This document shows, in pieces, positions 49,362 through 58,835 of a stretch of DNA of 64,000 nt. The DNA comes from Enterobacteriaceae bacterium RIT693 (GTDB taxonomy: Bacteria > Pseudomonadota > Gammaproteobacteria > Enterobacterales > Enterobacteriaceae). The notes under the pieces were generated by a model. It was not told the origin of the DNA. It ran no database searches and saw nothing but the letters and a program-made list of their open reading frames with translations. The position numbers were made by a program, and so were the translations under genes. Positions within the stretch are counted from its first letter, which is position 1. Each line of letters opens with the position of its first letter. Location of the stretch: assembly GCA_009668225.1 (NCBI GenBank), contig WJYK01000006.1:1-64000 (forward strand). Direction: 5' to 3'.

Positions 49362-51212
49362 ATGCGCACCATTGGGCGATTTATTAGCGGCTTTTTTAAG
49401 TGGACCTGGCGTCTGCTTAACTTTATTCGGGAATTTATTCTCAACTTATTCCTCATCCTGCTGATCCTGGTTGGGGTCGGAATTTGGATGCAGGTAAAAA
49501 GCACGCCAGCAGAGCCCGCGCGTGGTGCGCTGCTGCTGGACATCACCGGCGTGGTGGTCGACAAACCGTCGGTCAGCAATAAGCTGGGCGTGATTGGCCG
49601 CCAGCTGGTCGGTGCCAGTTCAGACCGCCTGCAGGAAAACTCCCTGTTCGACATCGTCGACGCCATTCGCCAGGCGAAGGACGATCGCAATATCACCGGT
49701 ATCGTGCTGGATCTGAAAGATTTCGCCGGGGCCGACCAGCCTTCGATGCAGTACATCGGCAAAGCGCTGCGCGAGTTCCGCGACGGCGGCAAGCCGGTTT
49801 ATGCCATGGGCGACAGCTATAACCAGAGTCAGTACTACCTGGCAAGCTTTGCCAATAAAATCTGGCTCTCGCCGCAGGGCATGGTTGACCTGCACGGGTT
49901 CGCCACCAACGCGCTGTATTACAAAACCCTGCTGGATAAGCTGAAGGTCTCAACTCACGTCTTCCGCGTCGGTACCTACAAATCAGCGGTTGAACCATAT
50001 ATTCGCGACGATATGTCACCTGCCGCGCGCGACGCGGACAGCCGCTGGATTGGCGAACTGTGGCAAAACTATCTGAACACCATCGCGGCAAACCGCCAGA
50101 TCACCGCTCAGCAGGCGTTCCCTGGCGCGCAGGCGCTGCTGGATAACCTGCAGAAGCTGGGGGGCGATACGGCAAAATATGCGCTGGACAACAAACTGGT
50201 GGATGAGCTGGCAAGCAGCGCGACCGTGGACAAAGCGCTGGTTAAGCAGTTCGGCTGGAGCAAAGCTAACAAAGACTTTAGCTACACCAGCATTTACGAC
50301 TACAACGTGAAAAAACCGTCTGACCAGGGCGATGCCATCGCGGTGATCTTCGCCAACGGCGCGATCATGGATGGCGAAGAAACCCCAGGCCAGGTCGGCG
50401 GCGACACTACCGCCATGCAGATCCGTGAAGCTCGCCTGGATCCGAAGGTGAAAGCCATCGTCTTGCGCGTGAACAGCCCTGGCGGCAGCGTAACTGCGTC
50501 CGAAACCATCCGTGAAGAGCTTGTTGCCGCGCGTGATGCCGGCAAACCAGTCGTGGTTTCAATGGGCGGCATGGCGGCATCCGGCGGCTACTGGATCTCC
50601 ACCCCGGCAAACTACATCATCGCCAACCCAAGCACCCTGACAGGTTCAATTGGTATTTTCGGCGTCATCAACACCGTAGAAAACACCCTCGACGCGATTG
50701 GCGTCCATACCGACGGCGTGTCGACCTCGCCGCTGGCTGACGTGGCCGTGACCAAAAAGCTGCCGCCGGAAGTTCAGCAGATGATGCAGCTCAGCATCGA
50801 CAATGGCTACAAGCGCTTTATCGGCCTGGTGGCGGCTTCCCGCAACAAAACGCCTGAGCAAATCGACCAGATTGCCCAGGGCCACGTCTGGACCGGCGAA
50901 GATGCGAAGGCTAACGGCCTGGTAGACAGCCTGGGTGACTTTGACGATGCCGTCGCCAAAGCCGCCGAGCTGGCGAAGCTGAAGAGCTGGCACCTGGCGT
51001 TCTGGCAGGATGACGCGACCTTTACCGACATGGTCTTTAACGCCATGACCGGTTCCGTCCGCGCTGCGCTGCCGCAGGCTATTCAGGCTTATCTGCCAGC
51101 CCCGCTGGCCGACGCCGCACTGGCGGTCAAAGCTCAGAATGACAAGTTCGGCACCATGAACGATCCGCAAAACCGTTACGCCTTCTGCCTGACCTGCGGC
51201 GACGTGCGTTAA
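49362..51212 (+). CDS. sppA: Signal peptide peptidase, protease IV
   Basis: This is a 616-residue inner-membrane serine peptidase that degrades cleaved signal peptides. The N-terminal membrane anchor spans about residues 20-45 ([20 protein letters not shown]). The catalytic Lys207 is in [12 protein letters not shown] and Ser407 in [14 protein letters not shown], matching K209/S409 of E. coli. It forms a tetramer. A strong terminator follows. Confidence 0.97.
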   Translation: MRTIGRFISGFFKWTWRLLNFIREFILNLFLILLILVGVGIWMQVKSTPAEPARGALLLDITGVVVDKPSVSNKLGVIGRQLVGASSDRLQENSLFDIVDAIRQAKDDRNITGIVLDLKDFAGADQPSMQYIGKALREFRDGGKPVYAMGDSYNQSQYYLASFANKIWLSPQGMVDLHGFATNALYYKTLLDKLKVSTHVFRVGTYKSAVEPYIRDDMSPAARDADSRWIGELWQNYLNTIAANRQITAQQAFPGAQALLDNLQKLGGDTAKYALDNKLVDELASSATVDKALVKQFGWSKANKDFSYTSIYDYNVKKPSDQGDAIAVIFANGAIMDGEETPGQVGGDTTAMQIREARLDPKVKAIVLRVNSPGGSVTASETIREELVAARDAGKPVVVSMGGMAASGGYWISTPANYIIANPSTLTGSIGIFGVINTVENTLDAIGVHTDGVSTSPLADVAVTKKLPPEVQQMMQLSIDNGYKRFIGLVAASRNKTPEQIDQIAQGHVWTGEDAKANGLVDSLGDFDDAVAKAAELAKLKSWHLAFWQDDATFTDMVFNAMTGSVRAALPQAIQAYLPAPLADAALAVKAQNDKFGTMNDPQNRYAFCLTCGDVR

Positions 51213-51228
51213 TTTACTTCAATGAAGC

Positions 51229-51258
51229 AAAGCCCGGTTAAACCGGGCTTTTTTTTTC
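51229..51258 (+). terminator. sppA terminator
   Basis: AGCCCGGTT and AACCGGGCT form a stem followed by nine T residues. It lies 19 bases after the sppA stop. Confidence 0.92.
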
Positions 51259-51309
51259 CGTCATCCTCTCTATACTCTGCCGCAAATACAGTAAGCGTTG
51301 AGCAAAACT

Positions 51310-52326
51310 ATGCCAAAGAAATCCATCTACGTTGCCTACACCGGCGGTACCATCGGGATGCAGCGTTCTGAACACGGCTACATTCCTGTTTCCGGCCACC
51401 TCCAGCGGCAGCTGGCGATGATGCCCGAGTTCCATCGCCCGGAAATGCCCGACTTCACCATTCACGAGTACGCCCCACTGATGGACTCGTCGGACATGAC
51501 GCCCGAAGACTGGCAGCACATTGCCGACGACATCAAGGCCCATTATGACGAGTACGACGGCTTCGTGATCCTGCACGGCACGGACACTATGGCGTTTACC
51601 GCCTCGGCACTCTCTTTCATGCTGGAAAACCTCGGTAAGCCGGTTATCGTCACAGGCTCGCAGATCCCGCTGGCCGAGCTACGCTCAGACGGGCAAATTA
51701 ACCTGCTGAACTCGCTGTACGTGGCGGCCAATTATCCCATCAACGAAGTGACGCTATTCTTCAACAACCGCCTGTACCGTGGGAACCGCACCACCAAGGC
51801 ACACGCCGACGGCTTTGATGCCTTTGCCTCCCCTAACCTTGCGCCGCTGCTGGAAGCCGGGATCCACATCCGCAAGTTGAATACGCCGCCTGCGCCACAT
51901 GGCGAAGGTGAGCTGATCGTTCACCCGATTACGCCGCAGCCGATTGGCGTGGTCACCATCTATCCCGGCATTTCTGCCGATGTGGTGGGTAACTTCCTGC
52001 GCCAGCCGGTAAAAGCCCTGATCCTGCGCTCCTACGGCGTGGGCAATGCCCCACAGCAGGGCGCATTCATTAAAGAGTTGCAGGAAGCCAGCGCGCGCGG
52101 CATCGTGGTGGTTAACCTCACGCAGTGTATGTCCGGCAAAGTGAACATGGGCGGCTATGCTACCGGCAACGCGCTGGCGCAGGCAGGCGTTATCAGCGGA
52201 TTCGATATGACGGTAGAAGCCACGCTGACCAAACTTCACTACCTGCTTAGCCAGAAGCTGGACGCACAGGCGATTCGTGACGCGATGTCGCGCAATCTGC
52301 GTGGTGAACTGACCCCTGACGAATAA
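51310..52326 (+). CDS. ansA: L-asparaginase I (cytoplasmic)
   Basis: This is a 338-residue type I asparaginase that hydrolyses asparagine to aspartate and ammonia. The two catalytic Thr motifs are in VAYTGGTIGMQRSE and VILHGTDTMAFTASAL. It lacks a signal peptide, as expected for AnsA. Start ATG 51310 gives exactly the E. coli length; a TTG four codons earlier is weak. pncA follows after 9 bases, so the two likely share a transcript. Confidence 0.97.
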   Translation: MPKKSIYVAYTGGTIGMQRSEHGYIPVSGHLQRQLAMMPEFHRPEMPDFTIHEYAPLMDSSDMTPEDWQHIADDIKAHYDEYDGFVILHGTDTMAFTASALSFMLENLGKPVIVTGSQIPLAELRSDGQINLLNSLYVAANYPINEVTLFFNNRLYRGNRTTKAHADGFDAFASPNLAPLLEAGIHIRKLNTPPAPHGEGELIVHPITPQPIGVVTIYPGISADVVGNFLRQPVKALILRSYGVGNAPQQGAFIKELQEASARGIVVVNLTQCMSGKVNMGGYATGNALAQAGVISGFDMTVEATLTKLHYLLSQKLDAQAIRDAMSRNLRGELTPDE

Positions 52327-52335
52327 GGAACGGCC

Positions 52336-52971
52336 ATGACGCAGCGTGCTTTACTGCTGATAGATTTGCAGAACGACTTTTGTGCCGGTGGCGCGCTTGC
52401 CGTCCCGGGAGGCGACAGCACCATTGAGGTCGCTAACCCGCTTATCGAGCTGTTTAACGCCCGCGGTGAAAGCGTGGTAGCAAGCCAGGACTGGCACCCG
52501 GCAAAGCATGGAAGTTTCACCAGTACACAAGGGGCGGCCCCCTTCACGGAGGGCACGCTCGACGGCCTGACGCAAACCTGGTGGCCCGATCACTGCGTCC
52601 AGAACAGCGAAGGTGCAAAACTTCACCCGCTGCTGAAAGCGTCCGGCATCGATAAGATCGTCTATAAAGGCCAAAATCCGGCTATCGACAGCTACAGCGC
52701 GTTTTTCGATAACGGCCATCGACAGCAAACAGAACTGGATGCCTGGCTGCACGAGCAGGGCATCCGCAGCCTGGTGGTGTTGGGGCTGGCAACGGATTTC
52801 TGCGTTAAGTTTACCGTGCTGGACGCTCTGAAGCTGGGTTATGAAGTCACCGTCATCACCGATGGCTGCCGTGGCGTGAACCTGCGTCCCCAAAGCAGCC
52901 TGGAGGCATTTCAGGAGATGGCGGTTGAGGGCGCAACGTTAATGACCTTCGCCGATTTTACCTGCCAATAG
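52336..52971 (+). CDS. pncA: Nicotinamidase/pyrazinamidase
   Basis: This is a 211-residue enzyme converting nicotinamide to nicotinate for NAD salvage. The catalytic triad can be placed: Asp10 in LLIDLQNDFCAGGAL, Lys in the VQNSEG... region and Cys156 in GLATDFCVKFTVLDAL. The metal-binding DWHPAKHGSF motif is present. A 17-base tandem duplication overlaps its stop codon (52954-52987). Confidence 0.95.
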   Translation: MTQRALLLIDLQNDFCAGGALAVPGGDSTIEVANPLIELFNARGESVVASQDWHPAKHGSFTSTQGAAPFTEGTLDGLTQTWWPDHCVQNSEGAKLHPLLKASGIDKIVYKGQNPAIDSYSAFFDNGHRQQTELDAWLHEQGIRSLVVLGLATDFCVKFTVLDALKLGYEVTVITDGCRGVNLRPQSSLEAFQEMAVEGATLMTFADFTCQ

Positions 52972-52987
52972 ACTTTACCTGCCAATA
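52954..52987. repeat. 17-base tandem duplication over the pncA stop codon
   Basis: Two copies of a 17-base unit, GAtTTTACCTGCCAATA and GAcTTTACCTGCCAATA, stand head to tail with one mismatch. The stop codon TAG spans the joint. Confidence 0.9.
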
Positions 52988-52993
52988 ATTGTA

Positions 52994-53020
52994 GGGGCGG
53001 CTCCCCGCCCCGCACTTTTG
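52994..53020 (+). terminator. GC-rich hairpin after pncA
   Basis: GGGGCGG and CCGCCCC form a 7-bp stem around CTCC (52994-53011), with a modest T run 'acttttg' further on. It is the likely end of the ansA-pncA transcript. Confidence 0.65.
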
Positions 53021-53065
53021 TATCGATTCCGCTCACACTCTACGCTTTTTTTACTCGCCCTCGAC

Positions 53066-53079
53066 TGGGAGCGCTCTCA
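53066..53079. promoter_or_regulatory. LacI/GalR-type operator-like palindrome upstream of chitinase
   Basis: TGGGAGCGCTCTCA is a 14-bp palindrome with one mismatched pair. It is nearly identical to the TGGGAGCGCTCCCA operator class bound by LacI-family sugar regulators (for example CebR). It lies 115 bases before the chitinase start codon. Confidence 0.6.
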
Positions 53080-53193
53080 TAATAATATTCAGTGAATTTA
53101 TTCAGCACGTTAGCTGATTTCGCTTTCCGCCGTTTTCGTCTGTTAAGCGTGGCCGGGGAGCTTTTATGTTGTGCCCGTCAAAGAGGAATCATT

Positions 53194-54468
53194 ATGTCAT
53201 TCACACGTAAAATGTTACCGCTGGTGGCCGCGGTAACGCTCGCCTGCAGCGGCGTTGCACAGGCTGAATCTTTGCTTTCCGTGGGTTACTTCAACGGCGG
53301 CGGCGACGTTACTGCCGGCCCCGGGGGGGATATCAATAAGCTTGATGTGCGCCAGATTACCCACCTCAATTACTCCTTTGGCCTGATTTATAACGACGAG
53401 AAAGGCGAAACCAACGAAGCCCTGAAAGACGCGTCAAAGCTCCATCAAATCTATCTTTCCCCCAAAGTTATCTCGGACCTTGAAACCCTCCCGACGCTGC
53501 GGAAACAGAACCCACAGCTGAAAATATTGCTGTCGGTGGGCGGCTGGGGCGCGCGTGGTTTCTCTGCCGCTGCGGCAACGCCTGAAAACCGTGCGGTGTT
53601 TATCCGCTCCGTACAGGAAGTGATGGATAAGTATGGCCTGGACGGGATCGATCTCGACTGGGAGTTCCCGGTCAACGGCGCGTGGGGGCTGGTTGATAAG
53701 CTCGACGCGGACCGGGATAACTTCACAGCCCTGCTGAAAGAGCTGCGTAAAGCCATGGGCGATAAAAAACTGGTTACTATTGCCGTCGGGGCCAACGCCG
53801 AAAGCCCGAAAAGCTGGGTTGATGTGAAGGCCATTGCGCCGGTGCTGAACTACATCAACCTGATGACCTACGACATGGCGTACGGCACGCAGTACTTCAA
53901 CTCGAATCTTTATGATTCGAAAAAATGGCCGACGGTGGCCGAAGCCGACAAATACAGCGCTGACTTCGTGGTGAATAACTACCTGGCCGCCGGGCTGAAA
54001 CCGCAGCAGATGAACCTGGGCATCGGCTTCTATGGCCGCGTACCTAAGCGCGCCGTAGAGCCAGGCATCGACTGGTCAAAACCCGATGCGCAGAAAAACC
54101 CTGTAACGCAGCCCTACTTCGGTGAACGCGAGCTGGAGCTGTTTAAAACCGCGCTGGGCGTGGATTTGACGAAAGACACTTACGTCAAATACAACGACCT
54201 GGTGAAGAAGATGCTGAACGATCCTCACAAGCGCTTTACCGAAGAGTGGGATGACGACGCGAAGGTGCCGTACCTGACGCTGAAGTCTGCTGAAGGTAAA
54301 CCGCTGTTCGCGATTTCTTACGAGAACCCGCGCTCGGTGAAGATCAAAGCCGAGTACATCAAAGAAAAAGGCCTGGGCGGCGCGATGTTCTGGGAGTACG
54401 GCGCGGATGACAACAATCAGTTGGCGAAGCAGCTCGCCGAGTCACTGGGCATTGATCACGCTAAATAA
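53194..54468 (+). CDS. Secreted GH18 chitinase (single domain)
   Basis: This is a 424-residue GH18 enzyme with a signal peptide (MLPLVAAVTLACSGVAQA-ESL). The catalytic motif YGLDGIDLDWEFP places D150, D153, D155 and E157, with LSVGGWGARGF as the SxGG block and MTYDMAYG as the substrate-contact tyrosine block. It ends with the barrel strand MFWEYGADDNNQLAKQL and has no extra chitin-binding domain. The ATG at 53194 has GAGGA five bases upstream. The gene is absent from this place in E. coli K-12. It probably degrades chitin oligomers together with the multidomain chitinase at 17799. A LacI-type operator-like site is upstream. Confidence 0.94.
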   Translation: MSFTRKMLPLVAAVTLACSGVAQAESLLSVGYFNGGGDVTAGPGGDINKLDVRQITHLNYSFGLIYNDEKGETNEALKDASKLHQIYLSPKVISDLETLPTLRKQNPQLKILLSVGGWGARGFSAAAATPENRAVFIRSVQEVMDKYGLDGIDLDWEFPVNGAWGLVDKLDADRDNFTALLKELRKAMGDKKLVTIAVGANAESPKSWVDVKAIAPVLNYINLMTYDMAYGTQYFNSNLYDSKKWPTVAEADKYSADFVVNNYLAAGLKPQQMNLGIGFYGRVPKRAVEPGIDWSKPDAQKNPVTQPYFGERELELFKTALGVDLTKDTYVKYNDLVKKMLNDPHKRFTEEWDDDAKVPYLTLKSAEGKPLFAISYENPRSVKIKAEYIKEKGLGGAMFWEYGADDNNQLAKQLAESLGIDHAK

Positions 54469-54482
54469 TCAGTAACACGATA

Positions 54483-54517
54483 AAAAATAAGGGAGGCGAT
54501 AAAGCCTCCCTTTTTAC
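54483..54517. terminator. Bidirectional terminator between chitinase and yeaC
   Basis: GGGAGGC and GCCTCCC (54491-54497 and 54504-54510) form a stem with loop GATAAA, with TTTTT on the right and AAAAAATAA on the left. It serves both convergent genes. Confidence 0.88.
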
Positions 54518-54799
54518 TTATTGCAGCTTCATGGTCACAAACGGCGCGGGCTCGATGCCAAACTCCGCTTTCAGCTGCTGCTTGCTCTTCATCACCATCT
54601 GGCCGTTGGTGTCGATGGTCATGTGCTGCGCATCCGTGTTGTGGCGCGCCTGCCACAGCATCACCAGCTGCAGGCTATTGTCCTTCTGCTCCGGGGTTAA
54701 CGCCACGCCGTCGGGCCATTTACCCAGTTCGACGGCCGTCGTCAGACGCTGGTAAATCTCCGGCGTCATCACGCTTAACATCTCATCTAAATTGCTCAT
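54518..54799 (-). CDS. yeaC: YeaC family protein (DUF1315)
   Basis: This is a 93-residue small cytoplasmic protein matching E. coli YeaC (TPEIYQRLTTAVELGKWPDG, QLVMLWQARHN, MTIDTNGQMVMKSKQQLK). Its function is not known. It follows msrB by 39 bases on the same strand and may share its transcript. Confidence 0.93.
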   Translation of the reverse strand: MSNLDEMLSVMTPEIYQRLTTAVELGKWPDGVALTPEQKDNSLQLVMLWQARHNTDAQHMTIDTNGQMVMKSKQQLKAEFGIEPAPFVTMKLQ

Positions 54800-54838
54800 T
54801 TTTCACCCCGCAGAGGAATAATTAGCTGAATCGATTCT

Positions 54839-55252
54839 TCAACCATCAACCTGCTCGCCGTTTTGCTCATCTGTAAAGCTAAGAGAAGCAGAATTGACGC
54901 AATAACGTTCACCGGTTGGCTGAGGGCCGTCCGGGAACACATGGCCAAGATGCGCATCGCAGGTACCGCAGCGAATTTCAACGCGTTCCATACCGTGGGA
55001 GTTATCGGTCAGATAGCGGATAGCGTCCGGATTAACCGGCTCGTAAAAGCTAGGCCAGCCGCAGCCGGAGTCATATTTCGTTTCCGAAAGAAACAGCGGC
55101 GCGTCGCACACCAGGCAGTGATAAATCCCGTCGCGTTTGTTATGCAGTAAACGCCCTGAATACGGGGGTTCTGTGCCGTGCTTCTGGGTCACGTAATATT
55201 GCATCTCACTGAGGTTTTTCTTATTTGAATCAGGGGGTAATTGATTAGACAT
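54839..55252 (-). CDS. msrB: Peptide methionine-R-sulfoxide reductase MsrB
   Basis: This is a 137-residue repair enzyme for methionine R-sulfoxide. The catalytic Cys lies in [13 protein letters not shown]. Zinc is held by two CxxC pairs, CLVCD and CGTCD. The [11 protein letters not shown] block is typical. It lies divergently from gapA, with 344 bases between, as in E. coli. Confidence 0.96.
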   Translation of the reverse strand: MSNQLPPDSNKKNLSEMQYYVTQKHGTEPPYSGRLLHNKRDGIYHCLVCDAPLFLSETKYDSGCGWPSFYEPVNPDAIRYLTDNSHGMERVEIRCGTCDAHLGHVFPDGPQPTGERYCVNSASLSFTDEQNGEQVDG

Positions 55253-56592
<1,340 letters not shown>

Positions 56593-56617
56593 GTTGAGAT
56601 GAGAACCTGATCCTATG

Positions 56618-56643
56618 GGGCGACTTCGGTCGCCCTTTTTTTT
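56618..56643 (+). terminator. gapA terminator
   Basis: GGGCGAC-TTCG-GTCGCCC followed by eight T residues: a 7-bp stem with a stable UUCG tetraloop. Confidence 0.95.
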
Positions 56644-56675
56644 GCCTGAAAGACCCAGGACTGAGGAAATAAGAA

Positions 56676-57566
56676 ATGATTAATAAAATTTTTGCACTTC
56701 CGGTCGTCGAACAAATTACCCCCTCCCTTACCCGCCGCGTAAACGATGAGCTGGACGTCATCGTGGTCGATCATCCACAGGTGCGGGCGTCCTTCGCGCT
56801 TCAGGGCGCTCACCTGCTCTCCTGGCAGCCTGTCGGAGAAGATGAAGTGCTGTGGCTGAGCGACATCACGCCTTTCCATAAAGGGAAAGCGCTGCGCGGC
56901 GGCGTACCGATTTGCTGGCCATGGTTTGGCCCGGCGGAAAAGGCTGGCCTGCCAGCGCACGGCTTTGCCCGTAACCTGCCGTGGACGCTGAGCGCGCACA
57001 ACGAAGACGCCAACGGCGTGGTCCTGACCTTTGAGCTGCATAACAACGAAGAAACGCTGAAACTGTGGCCGCATGAGTTCACGCTGTATGCCCGCTTCAA
57101 GTTAGGGAAAACCTGCGAAATTGAGCTGGAAGCGCACGGTGAGTTCGAAACCACTTCGGCCCTGCACACCTACTTCAACGTCGGCGATATCGCAGATGTG
57201 AAAGTCAGCGGCCTCGGCAAGCCTTACATCGATAAGGTACTGAATGAAGCGGCTGGCCAGCTTACCGACGGCGTGCAGACCTTCCCGGACCGCACCGATC
57301 GCCTCTACCTGGAGCCGGAAGAGTGCAGCGTCATTCACGACGCAAGCAGCCTGAAACGTACCCTGAACGTGGTTCATCACCATCATTACAACGTGGTGGG
57401 CTGGAACCCGGGTCCGGCGCTGTCCATTTCGATGGGTGATATGCCGGATGACGGCTACAAAACCTTCGTCTGCGTAGAGACCGCCTGCGCGTCTAAAAAG
57501 CAAAAAGCCAGCGCGGAGAAACCGACTCGCCTGAGCCAGACCATCAGCGTGGCGAAGAAAGGCTAA
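56676..57566 (+). CDS. yeaD: D-hexose-6-phosphate mutarotase YeaD
   Basis: This is a 296-residue aldose 1-epimerase-like enzyme that interconverts anomers of glucose-6-phosphate and related sugars. Blocks GAHLLSWQP, RGGVPICWPWFGP, HGFARNLPW and HTYFNVGDI place the conserved His and Glu residues of the family. It lies 84 bases after gapA as in E. coli. Confidence 0.94.
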   Translation: MINKIFALPVVEQITPSLTRRVNDELDVIVVDHPQVRASFALQGAHLLSWQPVGEDEVLWLSDITPFHKGKALRGGVPICWPWFGPAEKAGLPAHGFARNLPWTLSAHNEDANGVVLTFELHNNEETLKLWPHEFTLYARFKLGKTCEIELEAHGEFETTSALHTYFNVGDIADVKVSGLGKPYIDKVLNEAAGQLTDGVQTFPDRTDRLYLEPEECSVIHDASSLKRTLNVVHHHHYNVVGWNPGPALSISMGDMPDDGYKTFVCVETACASKKQKASAEKPTRLSQTISVAKKG

Positions 57567-57620
57567 GCGGGTTTCACCCGCTTAGGGCAAAGGCGGTAAG
57601 CCTCTGCACCACAGAAAAGC

Positions 57621-57645
57621 AAACGGGGCGCAAGCGCCCCGTTTT
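57621..57645. terminator. Bidirectional terminator between yeaD and mipA
   Basis: AAACGGGGCGC and GCGCCCCGTTT flank AA. It is GC-rich, perfectly paired and ends in T residues on both strands. Confidence 0.9.
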
Positions 57646-57664
57646 AGTGCATGACTTGCACCCA

Positions 57665-58411
57665 TTAGAAGCTGTAGTTCACACCCGTCAGCAGCACGCC
57701 GGTCCAGTTACTGTCGACCATTGGGCTGTCGGTCACTTCTTTGGACAGGCGCATGTAGCGACCCATACCAAATACATTCCAGTCTGCGTTCAGCTTGTAG
57801 TTGACGGACAGCTCAACGTATGGCGACCAGCTGTTGCCGGCGTCATATTCGTTCAGGCCACTCCGGTTCGCTTCTTTGCCGCTTACGCCGTAGTAGTAAT
57901 CGTTCTGTTTCTTGCTGTCCCAGACAACACCCACGCCCGGCGTCAGCGTCAGGCTATCGGCGTTGTAGCGGTACAGCCAGGCGGTATCCCAGGTGATGCC
58001 GTTGCTGTTGTCGAGGATATCCCCGGCCAGCACAGTACGCAGGAAACCATAATCCGTGTTATGCACCCAGGAAAGGCCAGCCATCACGGTAGAATGGCGG
58101 TAATCCAGCGCGCGCATACTGTCGTAGTTGCTGTCTTTCGGCCTGAAATGCAGCGGCGAGTAGTAGGCGGTCACGGAGAGCTTGTCGGCTTCGTCATTCC
58201 ACAGGTAGTAACCCGCGTTGAAGCCGCGGAAGTAGAAATTGTCACCTTCATAGCCAAGCAGAGGAGCCGGATAAACGCGGTTCTGGTCGCCTTTATAAGG
58301 GTTTGGCGATACCAGCGCACCGGCCCCAATAGACCATGGGCCCTCTGCGTGTACGGCGCTAACGGAGGAGGCAAGCAGTACGCCTAATGCGAGAAGTTTG
58401 AATTTGGTCAC
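57665..58411 (-). CDS. mipA: MltA-interacting outer membrane protein MipA
   Basis: This is a 248-residue outer membrane beta-barrel protein with a signal peptide ending SAVHA-EGP. It matches MipA, the scaffold linking lytic transglycosylase MltA and PBP1B (YEGDNFYFRGFNAGYYLWND, SPMVDSNWTGVLLTGVNYSF), and ends in Phe as outer-membrane barrels do. The start codon is GTG with AAGGA close upstream. The yeaE gene found next to it in E. coli is missing. Confidence 0.93.
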   Translation of the reverse strand: MTKFKLLALGVLLASSVSAVHAEGPWSIGAGALVSPNPYKGDQNRVYPAPLLGYEGDNFYFRGFNAGYYLWNDEADKLSVTAYYSPLHFRPKDSNYDSMRALDYRHSTVMAGLSWVHNTDYGFLRTVLAGDILDNSNGITWDTAWLYRYNADSLTLTPGVGVVWDSKKQNDYYYGVSGKEANRSGLNEYDAGNSWSPYVELSVNYKLNADWNVFGMGRYMRLSKEVTDSPMVDSNWTGVLLTGVNYSF

Positions 58412-58835
58412 AATCCTTTCAGTCCTTTAATCAAATAATCAGCGCAAGAAGTGTAACCGCCCTTGGCTCCCATCCCAAATAATTTACTTAATCACAACCT
58501 TCAGCCAACTCATTAGCATCCTGCAGTCAGATGACGGCGGATTTTCATCTTTATGTCAGCCATGTGAAAGCGAACTCTGCCGCTTATCTCAAAAGCGAAA
58601 TTTTTAGGATGAGTTATTGATATGTCATTGAAATTGAGTTTTGACCGTATGCAAGTTTTGCAAATGCCATCTACGCTTTATTTTAGGAAGGTGATTAGCT
58701 GATACGGCAGCATCGATGCCCGGTATCAACCTGGCACAAGGGTTGCTGTTTATTTAGCAGACGTCTTCCGGGGAGCCCCCACTACACATACCAACGGCTC
58801 TTTAACCTGTGCTAAAAACGAAAGGACGGCATGCC
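58412..58835. other. Regulatory region upstream of yeaG
   Basis: This is 424 bases without a gene. It contains the leftward mipA promoter and the sigma54-type promoter of yeaG (58732-58747). Confidence 0.55.
58732..58747 (+). promoter_or_regulatory. Sigma54-type promoter of yeaGH
   Basis: TGGCACAAGGGTTGCT matches TGGCAC-N5-TTGCW perfectly with GG and GC ten bases apart. It lies 89 bases before yeaG. In E. coli yeaGH is known to be under NtrC and sigma54 control. Confidence 0.85.
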
